Below are positions 10,543-45,141 of a stretch of 64,000 bases of DNA, piece after piece. A program made the translations under genes and the position numbers. The notes beneath the pieces were generated by a model that was not told the origin of the DNA, did no database searches, and worked only from the letters and a program-made list of their open reading frames with translations. Location: the NCBI GenBank assembly GCA_018105865.1, contig CM030848.1:707501-771500 (forward strand), given 5' to 3'. The stretch comes from Metaphire vulgaris. Its lineage: Eukaryota; Annelida; Clitellata; Crassiclitellata; Megascolecidae. Positions within the stretch are counted from its first letter, which is position 1; each line of letters opens with the position of its first letter.

Positions 10543-11873
10543 ACACAAAAGAATCAAGGAAACAGCAAAACCAGCTCTAAAGATGAAATTATAATTAACA
10601 ATGATGCATACTTCCACACAGGACCACAGCTAAGACAATAGGCAGAATAGCTGCAGCATGCAGATTTAACTATGAGGCCAAACATAATTCTAAATGATGA
10701 ACAAAAAAGCAGTATTTAAACCGGGATCGACTAAGAAGAAGAAGAAGACGAAGAAGAAGAAGCAATGATTCTGAAAAGTGACTGAAATCAACGACTCAAC
10801 TCTGGGACTGTCAAGGTCCACTTGCATTTTGAGAAAAAGAACATTATCAAAATCAGACACATCGCATCAGTTCCAGCTGATGGACATTTTGGACTTACAC
10901 AAAATCAACCTCTGAAATCAGCAAAGAGCCCCATTCTGCTTCCTTCATTGGTTTCACCAGAATTGTTTTCTCACCATTCACCAAATACAATGCCTAAGAC
11001 ACACGCCCACACAATCTAACAGAAATTGCATCAAAAGTCATCAATTTAATAATAATAAGAAAAGCCTCATGCAGTCATAATTAAGAAGTGCAAATGCAAA
11101 GGACCTGTCAACCCTTAAGCTGCTCCCGGAACCGAGTAGGCTCGGTAACATTGCATATACTAGTCACAAAGTATCTGGCGGTTTAAGGGTACCACCGGCA
11201 GACATACCAGGCAGCTCTATGCGAGTGAACCGCATGGTATATTGTAGAGACCATCTCACAGTACATATATAGTTAAAAACGGAGTTAAAATGTAAATCTT
11301 AATAAATTTGAGAACCAAAGTCTACTTGATGAAAAAGGACCGAAGAATCCTTAGACGCCTTTTAAAGACAATTATCATCAATATCATCTGTAAAAAGCTC
11401 CATCTATGTTACAAACTGCAACGGGGCAGAGGAGCAAACTGACAGCAAGCGACCACAACGCACAAATACTAAAAAGCAATGAAAGAGGCAAACGATCTAA
11501 AACCCTCACATCAACCACTGCACACGACAGAAATAAAAGTAATCGACCACACTCTAATAATACAGAGCCACACAAATACAGAGCCACACAATCACAAACA
11601 ATGATGCTCTTGGTTACGTCCAGAAATCTCAATCTAACATTGACATTCAAATATACAACATAACGCTAGAAGAAGCTTACAAATGAGAAAAAAAAACACC
11701 AACACAAACATCCATCACACTAATGAAAGCACAGTTTCCAAGAATCAGTCAAAATCCCGAATACAGCACAAGCCTTCCGAACAAAATCCAGTTCATCTCG
11801 ATTAAAAGCTGAATAATTTTACTATCCCAAATTTACTGCCTTCATCTATTGGTTTGGTAAGAATACAAGTGTG

Positions 11874-11878
<5 letters not shown>

Positions 11879-11937
<59 letters not shown>
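11879..11937. repeat. (AT)n microsatellite
   Basis: About 58 bases of AT dinucleotide. Confidence 0.95.
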
Positions 11938-11940
<3 letters not shown>

Positions 11941-13277
11941 AATATTCACAGTGAAATTCCTTTAACATGGGCTTCAGGGACCAGAATAAAGGACTAATGT
12001 CAACCAAAAGTCCAAAGAACATTCTGAGCTTTGACCGATCCAAGTCAGATGCTTGCATTAACCAAGGGTATGTTATATGAGCTCACGTTAACACGGTTCT
12101 ACTGTATATACGTACATATCTATTAATACATACAATCAGCAAACCAGATAAACTTGGAAAATCATGCTGTAGGATACAATACTTAATATGCAGAAAACCT
12201 CTAAGCATCAGTAGAATAGCGACACTGTCCTCAAAGCAAATCGAATGATGGTTAAAAATATATCTAATTACGCCATCTTAAACAGTCAAACACTGCTTCG
12301 GATTACAAATCGATTAATTAGAAGGAGGGAAACACACACGCACACATACAACAACAACAGACGTCCAAGGCACAATATGGAAGGTAAACACACACAACCT
12401 AGTTCACTAGAACAATTACAATGTTCAGAATACATCATCATCATCATCTAAAACAGTGATATGTACTTACAAACATCTGTGCATTTTAAAAATATCAAGA
12501 ACACCAACTGCAATCGACTTCGCTAACAGCTATAGCAGCTGTGCACGCCAAATCGGGTGAATTCAAGTTACTTACAACTCCGACCAAATCTCAAACACTT
12601 TCATTTCACACAATCACTATTCAAACATGCTTGCTGATCTAAGAACACAGCTATAGGTTAAGTGATTGCCACCAACAGCCCAAAATTACCTGCAGAGTCT
12701 AAATATGCACTACTTACAATTTTACCTCTTAAGCCATTTCAACACAAATCAAAATTCTGTAAGAACAAAGCAGAGTTAAAAAAACAAAAGCCTGCTACAG
12801 CTGAATACACAAAGCTATATAAACCCTAAAGCCTAACACTACAATAACCACGTTCATAACTGCTATCAGCACGCCTCAAAACTATCTCAAACGGACCAAT
12901 CGCTGTGAATAAATGCCAAAAATAGTGGCAGCGAAAATTCCCTTTTAACGTTACCAGTCACAATCGTCAGACTGCTTCAAAGACAACTCTGCAAAAAACA
13001 GCTTTCCTTCCGCGTGCATCTGAACCTAGCCTTTTGGCTAATCTCTCCTCTCCTCAGTCATGCCATACGTAGTATTACTATCACCCTGATTATCAGTTAC
13101 ATACAACTCTCGTCGAATAGGAAATTTAAAAGCGCTAACAATTCACAAAAACTCTTGATAAAGCAAAGACTGCGCAGCACACAAGTCCCGTGTACGCTCG
13201 TCAATTGCCGTCTCACCGACGACAACACCACGATGGCAGCTGGCGTTCGCCCGAAGGACACCGACAACGGAGGACGA

Positions 13278-34226
<20,949 letters not shown>

Positions 34227-34273
34227 GATCGGTCGACAGAGGCCACGTCGACCGCCGCCTCTCCCTTAGGCAT
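34227..34273 (-). CDS. candidate HIPK first exon
   Basis: ATG at 34273 opens a frame (MPKGEAAVDVASVDR) that runs into a consensus GTAAGT donor after 34227. It lies in GC-rich DNA upstream of HIPK on the same strand. Its phase does not join productively to the two acceptors I can see downstream, so it may be 5' UTR only. Confidence 0.25.
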
Positions 34274-35344
34274 CGCCTCGACGCCGCCGCCGCCGCCACC
34301 GTCTATCTTCCCCTTTGTCTAGTCCACCTTCGTCGTTGACGGCCGATCAGCCGCGATATTCTTCGTTCGAAGGCTGGTCTAACGGTCGATCGGTAGAGCG
34401 GCGACCGGTGCCGGTGTTGTTCGCCCTTCGATTATCTCGTCGAAAGTATGGATCCGATGGCCATGATCTGTCCTGAGGCTGCTGCTGCTTCGTCCATCGC
34501 CTCCGCCGTCGTCTCCTTCGCACAAAAACACCCGACGTATCATGGCCGCCAAAGACGTCCCAAAGCTACGTTGGAGCTCCGTCGGGAACGCCGGAATTCA
34601 GATTTCGATTACTACTTCTCCGCATTCCCTTTTAAATCATCTACTGGTTTTGTTTTATCAAGGTAATTATTAATGCGTATTCAGTGACATCAGTTTTATT
34701 TTGATTTTATCATCATTTTATGATTATACTCTAAAAGTCTACTTCCGATATTTTGGACGGGTCTCATTGAATCGGCGCTCTGGTATTTTGACCCCGTTCA
34801 ACCCGGCTATGGCTGGTGCTCGGTTGTTGTAGCGCCTCGGCCGCCAAATAGTGAGTTCTCGTTTAATAAGTAAGTAAGTAAAATCTCGTGGATTTCTATA
34901 GAGCCATGGTGGGGCAACACAGCAATAGCTGCTTATTCTTAGGCGCTCAGCCTTTTTAAAAATAGTTATGGGGAAGGTACATGATCAGTCAGGCAATAGT
35001 CAACATCCGAAGGGCAGTGAGGCTAGGTTGTTACAGCTATGGAGGAAATGATTTAAGAAAAAGGAAGGATTTAAGCTTAGACCCGAAGACTTGAGGAGAC
35101 GATGCAGGAAGTATAGGAAAGGAGGATTCAGATTTTATTGTTTGAAAGTGTCCAAATCTGCGGAGGGAAGCTGGGATTGAGTTTCAAAGTTCAGGTGAGG
35201 CGTATGAGAAGGCACGGTTGCAAATTTTCAGGGATGACTGATTCAGTGGGCGTGACAGAGTGAGGTAAGACGATGAACGTGTGGGTTGAGGAGGCTGAGG
35301 GGTTAATAGTGATCTAAGGCAGACAGGTTTTGATGATTGAAGCA

Positions 35345-35527
35345 GCAGTGTTTATTCTAGGCCTTCTCTGGGGAGAATTTCTCCCCCCAAGTTTTAAAAT
35401 TCCCCCTCAAAAATTTTTATATGTTGGCTGGGAAATGGAAATCCCCCAAAGTGTGGCGACTCAGACCTTGCCCCCAAAAAAAATTTCAAAATCCCCCCAA
35501 TGTCAAGGTGGCTAGAATAAACACTGC
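35345..35527. mobile_element. MITE with GCAGTGTTTATTCTAG termini and perfect target duplication
   Basis: The ends GCAGTGTTTATTCTAG and CTAGAATAAACACTGC are perfect inverted repeats. TTGAAGCA flanks it at 35337-35344 and 35528-35535 (8/8). The interior is T-rich with runs of C. Confidence 0.85.
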
Positions 35528-35533
35528 TTGAAG

Positions 35534-35701
35534 CAAGGTGCGATTTGTGACCTGGAGCAGTGGGGGGAATATGTCGAGCTTGGGGATGTAGTTGTTGGGA
35601 AGTGTAGCAGTGGGGATGTAGTGGTAGGGGATGAGGCTGTAGCAGTAGGGGATGCAGTTGGGCAGTGGGGAATTCCCCCTTCCCCTACAAATCGCGCCCT
35701 G
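35534..35701. mobile_element. hAT-like MITE, CAGGGTGCGAT type (second copy)
   Basis: It begins CAAGGTGCGATTTGTG and ends AAATCGCGCCCTG. It shares TGACCTGGAGCAGTGG with the copy at 4799. It abuts the right target duplication of the preceding MITE. Flanking 8-mers GCTTGAAG and GACTGAAG match 6/8. Confidence 0.65.
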
Positions 35702-35743
35702 GACTGAAGTGAGCTATATGTAAGTCTTATATTAGGCCTATCT

Positions 35744-35749
<6 letters not shown>

Positions 35750-35805
<56 letters not shown>
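35750..35805. repeat. (AT)n microsatellite
   Basis: About 55 bases of AT dinucleotide. Confidence 0.95.
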
Positions 35806-35807
<2 letters not shown>

Positions 35808-37110
35808 TAAATTGTGATGGTATTGAAGAATGATATTGAAGAATGGTGTGGAAGCAGTTTACAGGATCTTAGTCACAGAGCAACGGACAGAAAAGAATGG
35901 CAGAAAACTGTGGAGATGGCATTATACACCAACGGGCGATGAGCCCACGGTTAATGATGATGATATTGGATACGTTCAGTTATTTTAAGCCAACAGGCTA
36001 ATGATTTTAGTATGGGTGAAATATGGGAGAATTTAGGTGACTTAGTAACAGCGCGAGCTAGTGCATTTTGTATAGATTGCAATTTGTTGATGGAGGATTT
36101 GGGAAGGTTATAGTAGAGGTAGTTACAGTAATCTAATTTGGAGTGGATTATTGAGGTGGCAATTGTAGAGGCAGTTTTGATATCTAGGCAAGGAAGTAGT
36201 CGACGACAAATTCAGACAACAAGTGTCCAGGACGGCAATTGGAGGGCAACATTTCAATCTGAAATGGTTTAGGCTAGCCTTTCTAGCTGATAATAGCCTA
36301 TATAGGCTTAATATCATCAACGACGACATAGATTTCTAAGCAGTTGTTGTCGTCTGTCAGAATCATGAAACAGAGAAGCAAAGGTTTGCATCTGTTTTCG
36401 AGCGAGCAACCAGGTAGAAGCGCTACAACAGACGGTGAATAATAATTTAATAATAAAAATAATTATTATTATGCACTTCTATAGCACTAGTTCTAAAACC
36501 CAAGGGTATCAATCGATGGTACTTCAAAATCCATCCGCAAAAGATCCAGGTCATCCAGAGATCAGTCAGAGGGAGAGAGTAAGACGGACTATGGAGGAAA
36601 GGCTATAATTGAAAAAGATGAGTCTTAAGTCTGAATCGGAAGATACTCAATGAATTGGAAGATCTGACAACCGGAGGAAGAGAGTTCCAGATTATAGGCC
36701 CAGAAATGACAACTCAAAGAGGCATAAATCAAAATGTACAGTATAAGCACTGTTTTTAGTCTTTGATGAAAGAATTTTGAATGACTGTAACACAGCGACG
36801 GTCATTGAAAGGCTGGAAATACTTGTAAGAGTTATCGTTAATTTAAAATAGAGTTACAACTACAACTATTGTGTATTTTAAGACACTGCACAACGTCGAT
36901 TTCAGTTCTCAAACTGGAATTATGATTTCTGACACGAATCATGAATCAACTCATTGATGTTTGCAAAATAGACCAAGAGCTTTACGATCAGAATCTTAGA
37001 AAAACAGCAGAAAATCTTATTAAGCAACTTTTGCACGTTTACTGGAAATGCAAATCGGTGGCGAGAATGATAGATATAGATCGATAAAAGAAAGACCTTC
37101 CTACAGGATG

Positions 37111-37395
37111 CAGTGGCGGTTCCAGGAATTCCTGGTGGGTGGGTGTGTGGAAAAAATGTATAGGAAGTTGGCGGGGAATGCAAAGTGAAGAATAAGAAAA
37201 GAGAGAAAAAGGTCATTGTTAGTGTTTTGCCCACTAAATGTTAATAAACCTTGCCTAAAAGGCCGACAAGCAAAAAAGGTCATTCGCTGAATTTTTTAAA
37301 AACTCACCGTAAAATAGGTCGACAAGTAAAAAAGGTCATCCGAAACCCCGGTGGGGGATGTACCCCCAGTCATCAACATGGTGGAACCGCCACTG
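37111..37395. mobile_element. hAT-like MITE, CAGTGGCGGTTCCA type
   Basis: The termini CAGTGGCGGTTCCA and TGGAACCGCCACTG match perfectly except that the right arm's precise target duplication is not visible. It contains two copies of GACAAG-AAAAAAGGTCAT in the interior. It lies about 310 bases past the B4GALT stop. Confidence 0.75.
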
Positions 37396-37706
37396 AAGAC
37401 CTGACAGACTGATCACACAAGGATAAATCTTAAAAAAGTCTAACCCTTGTTTTACGAAGAATACTTAAAATAATCAGCTTTCATCTAATTTCAACGCCGA
37501 AGTTTCATCTTAAAAGTCATGTTTGGAGTTGAGATTTCTTTCAGTGCGATAATTATTTTTAGTATACGAAGATCATCTTCAAGACAAGACTCGACTGTTG
37601 TCTCGTCAGACAACCGAAGCAGAGCGAGTGAACTCTCTGCAGTCAGGCGTCGTATAATATAGTGTGGCGTCGGCGTATATGAGACGATTGTCGGACGTGA
37701 TTTTCG

Positions 37707-37878
37707 TCAGGACTTCGTCTTCGATCGTTTAAGAGGACCGTTCGAAGGAACTTCAGGCAACGAGATGAGAATCCGGGTGAAGAGAACCTTCTCTTCGTAA
37801 GACTCAACTTTGTAGGCGACGCTGTTCAGACCGTTGTCTTTGTACACCTTCGGCCTTAACGCCCACGCCTTGTTCGCT
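37707..37878 (-). CDS. B4GALT: B4GALT exon 6: C-terminus
   Basis: The acceptor TTGTTAG precedes 37878 and one base completes an Arg codon. It encodes ANKAWALRPKVYKDNGLNSV, then a conserved beta-strand (KVLFTRILISL) and a basic end, KRSKTKS, before TGA at 37709-37707. Confidence 0.93.
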
Positions 37879-40800
37879 CTAACAATATTAACATTAGCAC
37901 GCTATATAGGCCTACCAATGGAAAATAGACGGAAAAGAATTGAAAAAGATGGGTGAAATATTGGCTCCTTAAAGACACAACGAGACTTCTCTTCGCTCTG
38001 TTAGAATTAAAGAGTAAGGTTGGGGTTAGGGTTAAGGAGTAGGCTCTATGGCGACTGATGCACGTGAGTCTTTACCTTTGAGTGGCTATTATATGGGTGA
38101 GAACAGTTTCGACCCGAGTCGTCGGCAGTTGTCTCGGTCAAGCATTGGCACGTAGGTCTATGTCATCGTCATGTACTTAGTCACTTACTGACCGAAGTAC
38201 TCAGTACTTCTTTTCCGGGATCGGTAATCATCATCGTATTCGATTTCGTTTCTGCGAACATTGTTTGAATCGTGTACAGAAGATGGACTGAGGTTTGTAA
38301 GTCCAGGGTCGTTAATTAATTCGTTACAATTTGTAACGAATTAAGACCTTGGAGGTGGGGGTCTGGGGGCTGGTGGTTGGTGACCGTGGAGAGGCGGCGA
38401 AGAGGTCATCTCACCGTTTCTGGTCGTAAGGATTGGATTTGTCTCTCTTGTGTTTGATCATTCTGTATCTGGCGACGCATTTGGGAAAGCGAATGAAATC
38501 CTGATGATACCATTTTATTCTTCAAACAGAACACAACAAACGTTGGCCAATTATATTGAAATCCACTCTCATGATGCTTCTTACATTGCTCGGTATAAAT
38601 AAATAAATAAATAAATATATATATATATATATATATATAATCTAACGGATCATTATAATGTATTAATATTATTAATATAAATATATATATATATAACATA
38701 AGTGCGTATAACTAGGTCTATTCATATATAGGCTAATAAACGGCCTAAATCAGGGGTCGGCAACATTTTGGACAGCGAGGGCCAAATTGCCATGGCAGTG
38801 TCTGTCCGAGGGCCATGTAATTAAATAATTTCCCAAAAGAGTTTTAAAGTTTATGCTTCTTAGAAAGTTTGTGCTGGAAAAGTTCTCAAAAATATACATA
38901 TCAAGTGCGAAAAATTAGCGATGACCTTTTTTCTTGTCAGATGTAAAAAAGCACGATGACTTTTTTATTTACAAAATAAGCTGTGGGGGTCGGAGAGGGG
39001 ATTAAACTCACTGGCGGGCCGGATTCGGCCCGCGGGCCGTAGGTTGCCGACCCCTGGCCTAAGTCATCGTCGGCAGAGATCTTAAGAGGTTAGACACCTA
39101 TTGTACATGTCGTCATCTTCTCCTCCCCATCCGTAGAATTCGTTCGAATAACCATTGACCTTCTTGAACTGTGTTTCGGTGAATGCAGTTGCGCCTCCGA
39201 AGATCGTCTTGTAAAGCAATCTAAACAGATTCATTCAGAAACAAAGCTTCAGCGATGCGTGACCCTCGGAGATGGATTCCACGCTTCGCTTACTTTCCAG
39301 AAATTTCAACCTCTAAGCTGTAAGCGATGCTTGTTTAGTGTTTGCTGCTGCAGTGTTCGTTATCTGAACGCGTGACTTCAGCTAGTTTTTCTACACACGT
39401 ATCGGCGTGGAAGTCACGTGATGGGTCAACGCAAATGTTGGTAGGTTTGCCAGTTAGTATAAAGAACATTAGACTGGAAATGTTCTTGAAGGTTACAGAA
39501 TTGCACTCATTTCGCTAAACATCTAGTTGCTTTCTTCTTCAGCTGAACCTACTGCTGCAGTGGATTCACGATCGAGCTTTTGTTAATCACGTACCCAGGT
39601 GACGCACTGTTTTTACTCGGCGTCGAACCGTCTCTCTCTCTCTGGAATGCGCTGACTCAAACCATTCGGGCCTCGCCTCTAACTCCCTCGCTCTGCTCAC
39701 TGCTAAAGGCAAGTCCGCTATTTCATCTCTGCTACTCTCCAAAGTCGGGGATGTCTCTGAGTAGAAATAGAAGAGGCGCTATACAAATGCTGCATTACAT
39801 CACAACGATTATTGATTTTGACAGCGTCTCATGCAGAAGTCCCGTTTACTGGCAGCTGGTGCTTCGACAAATCAGTCGGCGGCACGACGTTTCTGTCGCC
39901 ATCAGTCGATCGTGATGTGACACCACAAGGAGCGCTTTCTGGTCGGAAGAGATGACGCCGAATGCTGTGACTGTCAGACGTAGTCCGTTGGGCGCTGACC
40001 TTTGCACCAGTGTCAATGCAGCGCAGTTATTCACCTGCATGCGGCTGGCCTTCGTCTTGCTGATAACGCCTTCGTAGAACTGATTGCTGTGTTGTGTGAA
40101 CGTAGACAGATGCTGCAGTCAACTGCTTTCCGTCTGCAGATCACCTGTTGATCTCCCGCGTTAAGTCAGACGTCGAGAATATTACGCTTTTCCCGCCGCT
40201 AAATCGCAGACGACGTTTCGTCGTTTACATCGCAGAGTCATCGTTGATCGACGACCTGCCTTTGGAATCGTTCGCTGCAGCAGAGCGTTCATTGGTCATT
40301 GGTCAGCAGATCTGCCTTCCTTTGAACTAGATGCCAAATGGTGATTCTCGCACAGAACAGATAGGCCTACTACTGAACTGAAAAGCAAAACCCTCTTTTT
40401 ATCGACCAATCGAGTCCATGTACCCTGCAGCTAGACTTCTGGTAGGTAGTACTGTACAAACCCAACCCAGCACGTGGGTGGACCTAACCCATTGGTTGGA
40501 TTTTAGAAATGAACCCATGCCCATGTCTGAGATAGCCTTTATAATATTTGGATGCAGACGGGTCACAAGATTCGCAGACAATGTTAAAGCAAGTTCCGTC
40601 GTCACATGCAATGTATTGAAGAAGCAGTGCATCACACCAGATGTGAGATAGGCGTTTCAATAGCACATGGTTCATTGACATAATCATCACTTTAACAGAC
40701 GGTTCACGCGAACCGGCGTTCCATCACACCAATGATAAGCCCCAATCGAGCATCTTCCACTCCACTCTTTCTCATATTCAATACAGAAAAAAGGATGGGT

Positions 40801-43800
40801 ACAGGTACATGCATACTCAAAGGCCAGCGCGGGCCCGTCGGAGAACCGAAGGGTTAGCGCCTGAATGAGGGCGGATTGCCAGCCTTTCCCTCGCCGCCTT
40901 TCCTTCCGCCGAGTTAACACCCGATGTACTCATTCACAGCTGAGTCGACTGGAGGCGCTTGGGACAGAAAAAGTTTCTGCCGCGGCCGGGAGTTGAACCA
41001 CGGACCTCAAAGAGTGGCAGACCAGTGCACTAACCATTGCTCCACCGCGCACCAACAGAATAAGGATAAGTCTGAATTACTGGACATGCCACTCCGCTGT
41101 AAAGAAATTTCCAAATAAAGACACGGATATAATCTTGTAACTTGAAAGACATGTTCTGTTTGTGGAGTCCAGCATTATCTATCGAGTTCAAATAGATAGT
41201 GCTGAAATTCCTTTTGCTTTATTTCATTTCAAGCTTAAAAATCAAACCCGGAGACTACCCAGCTTAGCCTTTCAAAAGTAAAATCTTTAAAATATTTCTG
41301 TAAAAAAATCCAGAGTTTTTAAAGACCAAAACGTCTAGAATGAATGAATGAATGAATGAATGAATGAACATTCGAGAATTGCAATAGACGTATACAGCTG
41401 TTGTTCGCTCTTGTGTGAAATAAGAAGACATTCACTCCAATGAATTTGAGACGTACTTGTAGTGAAACTTATCGACGAATGCTCCGACGTGTCTTGGCGA
41501 CTTGTAGCAGCCGTAGAGGTTTCGATCCGTTTCTGGCAAAAGGTCGACGTCGTGAAATATGAAGCAGTCGAACTTATGACGGGCGATGATCTCCTTGAAA
41601 CCGGCGTTCATCAACGACGCCTTGTTGAATATCTTTGGCAAATGCTAAATATAGATAAATGGGAGGACATTCAAACACAGATATATAGCGTTATCTATGA
41701 TAAGCCTAGATAAGTTACCGCTTCCATTTAGTGATCTTGTCTGCTGTTCCATTTAAGAATAAGCCTAAGAGGACTTAAACTCCATAGCCACAGCTAGCGT
41801 AAATAAACAATTAAACTGTGAGACAAGATTTGACCTGCTGCCAAATATTGAAATCGGCTGAACTAAGAGTAAGACTTAGGACTCCTTTAATCTACCAGGT
41901 ATTACAGATCGGCTGATCTCAGTATCTGAAATCCACGACAAATCACCCAAAACATTCTCACTCAACAGGATTGGCTGATTCGTTGTTACATGTATATCTT
42001 CTTGCCCTATTTGATGTCAGTGCTGCTTTCGACACTGTTGACCATGATATTCTTCTACAGCGCCTCTCTGTCTCATTTGGTGTCTCTGGTCTTCCTCTGG
42101 CCTGGTTAAAATCCTATCTGAACGAGAATAAAGAAATTTCAGAAATGATATTGCACTTGGTTCTTCCTACTCCCGTGAAGTGCCAGTCACTTGTGTGGAG
42201 TCCCTCAGGGGTTCGGTTCTTGGGCCGCTTCTGTATATACTTTTTACTGCTGATGTTGCACGCTTGTTTTCACCATTCAATTTTAAAAAACATATGTACG
42301 CTGATGATATTCAGGCCTATTCACATTCCAGCCCCAAAATGCGCTGCAGATCATTGAATTTGTAAAAGCCTCTGACTTTTCATTCATGGATGCACTCAAA
42401 TCGTCTTTTATTTAATCCAATAAAACTCAGCTCATCTGGTTTGGTACTCGAGGTCAGCTCTTAAAAATTGATCATATGTCTTGCAGGCTGCCTTAAGCCT
42501 CTCTTTCTCCTCCTCTGTGTGATCTTGGTATAATTCTTGACTCTGAGTTAACTTATGGATCATATTAACTCACTTTGTCGCAGTTGCTTCTATCATCTCC
42601 GCCAGCTTAGAGTGATTCGACGTACACTAGACATGCCATCTGCTTCTACTTTGATTCATGCATTTATTTGCTCAAGGCTTGACTACTGTGGTTCACTTTT
42701 GCTGGTCTTCCATCGGTGCGATGATAAACTCCAGATGGTTCTTCGTTCAGCAACGAGGGTGATTGTTGAATATCACAAAATGCTAAATATAGATATTATA
42801 TGACGTCGTTCAAACACAGCTGCCTTATCCTGCTCGAGTTGAGTTTCGTATGTTAAGAGTGGATGCAGTTACTTTATGGTGCCATCCATCTTATCTTTCA
42901 GAGCTGTTCCATTTAAGAATATCCCTAAGAGGCCATGTCTTCGGTCCAAACCAATGGTCTTCTCAGTGTGCCGTAAATAAACAATTAAACTGTGAGACAA
43001 GTTTTGAATCAGTTGGCCATCCTTTGGAAATATTAAAATCGGCTGAACAAAGAGTAAGACTTAGGACTCTTTTTAAACGACTTAAAACTTATCTCTTTGT
43101 TAATATACAGTAATTTGAAATCCACGACGCTTCTGAGTGATCTTTCAGAAGAGGCGCTACAAAAATATCTTGTTACATTACATTACATTACATCTAGAAC
43201 AAACACTGAAACCGCTAAGAGAATTCTGGAGCTCTCTCCGTCTGTATGTTAGATCTTCGAAGTGAACCGAGTATTTTTAAACATAGACCCAAAATACATC
43301 TCGTTAGCCTTTGTTCCGAATTCTGTTGCGCTGTTTCACGCTTTGACCGATCTCTGGAATCGGCCTTTTGCCGGTGGATTCAAGACACCATCGACTGATT
43401 TTCAGTCTGAATATATCAGTTTTCTCGCTAAATTGTCAGAAGCGAGAGAAAGAGAGAACATTTCTCAGACTTGATTGAAAATGCGTAACGGTTATCCAGT
43501 GGCGGTTCCAAGAACTCTTTGATGGTGGGGGGATGCAATGGCTTTCTAGAAAGATCCCACCAATTGTCAATGGAATTATATGCAAACGGTTTAGAACAGT
43601 GGCGTCATTTCACACTTTTCTTGGGGGGGGCGAGAAATTTTGTAAAATTTTGCTTTAAAATTTTTTTAATTTTTGGAGATTTTTTCGACTAAGTTTGAGT
43701 TTCGAAAAAAGTTGACGACTTTTTTTTGCTCGTCAGTTCTTTTAGGATTACGATTACCAAAAAATACTTGACGACCTTTTTTTTTTTTTTTGCTTGTCAG

Positions 43801-45098
43801 CCCTTAGAGGCTGCTGACTTTTTTGCCCCCCCAAACCCAAATGACGTCCCTGTTTTTGTTTTTTTGCACATTAATACATTATAAATTAATATTTTCATTT
43901 CCTTGGGGGGCCACGGCCCCCCCAGCCCCCCAAATGACGCCTCTGGTTTAGAAGAAATCTGTAGATTTGATTTATAAAATATAATGTTCAGAATTGACAA
44001 TGTATAAAAGCCATTTTAGTATGTTTATACAAAGTCATTGTGCAAAATCGAGTTTTCTATTGCTGGAAGCGAATTTGTCGATGACATTGTCTATGGATAT
44101 GTCCATATCTTTGAGGATATACATCAATACATCAAGGCTAATCCGTTTAGACGATCATCTTCCATTGAGGAAGCATTTTTGGTTGGCCGGTGGGGGGATG
44201 CATCCCCAGTCATCCCAACGTGGAACCGCCCCTGCTGTTATCGATACATGCAGGTGCGTTTTTATACTACGCGGTTTGATGTTAATGCTAGAAATGATCG
44301 AAAATTCAACCTATAGATTATACTTAGTGCAGTCGATATTTAGACTACCAGCTGGAGTCATTTGTATCTAAAGTCGACTTCTACCAGACAGCGGCGAGCG
44401 GTACGCGGAGACAGGATGGGTTAGAAGCACGCAATATCCACGATCAGCCTACACATAGGCTACCTAGAATTAGCCCGCCTTTGCTTATATGCCTCCTCTA
44501 AGGCGTAGACCCCGAAATACAAGCTTACGATAAATACCTTTGCGAGGTTATTTGAGCGCTACAGTTGCAGTCTCCGTCTCAGCGTTCATCGCTATCGGTT
44601 TACAGTTCTTCAGTTCGGCGACGGTTCGGGCCTTGCTTTCTACGTGACTGTCTTACAACCAATCTGTATTCAAATGTAAAAGCTACATGCTTGTCAGAGT
44701 CCTCGTGACAGCAGAGATGTGGGTCAAAGTCATCCCCAGCCTCTCCCTATCCTCCGATTCAGACGACATGTCAGTCTAAGCCCAAAACCATCGAATAACA
44801 GACCATGTGCTCTACAACTATCACAGTCCCAAACCATTGGTTTCATCATTGTCTCATTATTTTCCTATTCGTTGAACTCGGAGTGCTGTTGATATCTTTT
44901 ACATTTAAATGCAGACGGGTTTCTTTTACTAACAGTCACTGAAGAAAGAAGGGCCGAAATATCGCCAAAATGTATTAAGAAGCTGTATACCTCAGATCAT
45001 CAACCAGCTAGTAATGTCAACAGACTGTTCGCTGATAGATATAGTATAGTTCTAACAACCGGTTCACCCGAACCGCATCGAAATGACTCAATCACACC

Positions 45099-45141
<43 letters not shown>

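Larger units (their letters stand above)
7099..13277 (-). other. gene-free stretch, possibly long HIPK 3' UTR
   Basis: No coding exon is recognisable on either strand. The sequence is AT-rich and contains few transposon remnants compared with the flanks. It lies immediately downstream of the HIPK stop, and long 3' UTRs are known for HIPK genes. The first canonical AATAAA on the - strand after the stop is at 10542-10537. Short (GA)n, (GT)n, (CAG)n, (GAA)n and (AT)n runs are scattered through it. Confidence 0.35.
34960..36860. repeat. degraded interspersed repeats
   Basis: Segments at about 35020-35330, 36010-36340 and 36560-36850 resemble each other and sequence at 50560-51010 and 54330-54640. 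Shared stretches include GAAGAGAGTTCCAG and GCGAGCTAGTGCATTTTG-like blocks. They look like non-coding LINE-associated repeats. I cannot assign a family. Confidence 0.35.

Noticed and set aside
34448..34666. + strand frame divergent from HIPK
   Set aside because: It lies in CpG-rich promoter-like DNA, shows no recognisable domain and may be chance.
40956..41054. Functional tRNA gene
   Set aside because: A- and B-box-like sequences are present but the stems do not pair well, and a SINE body follows.
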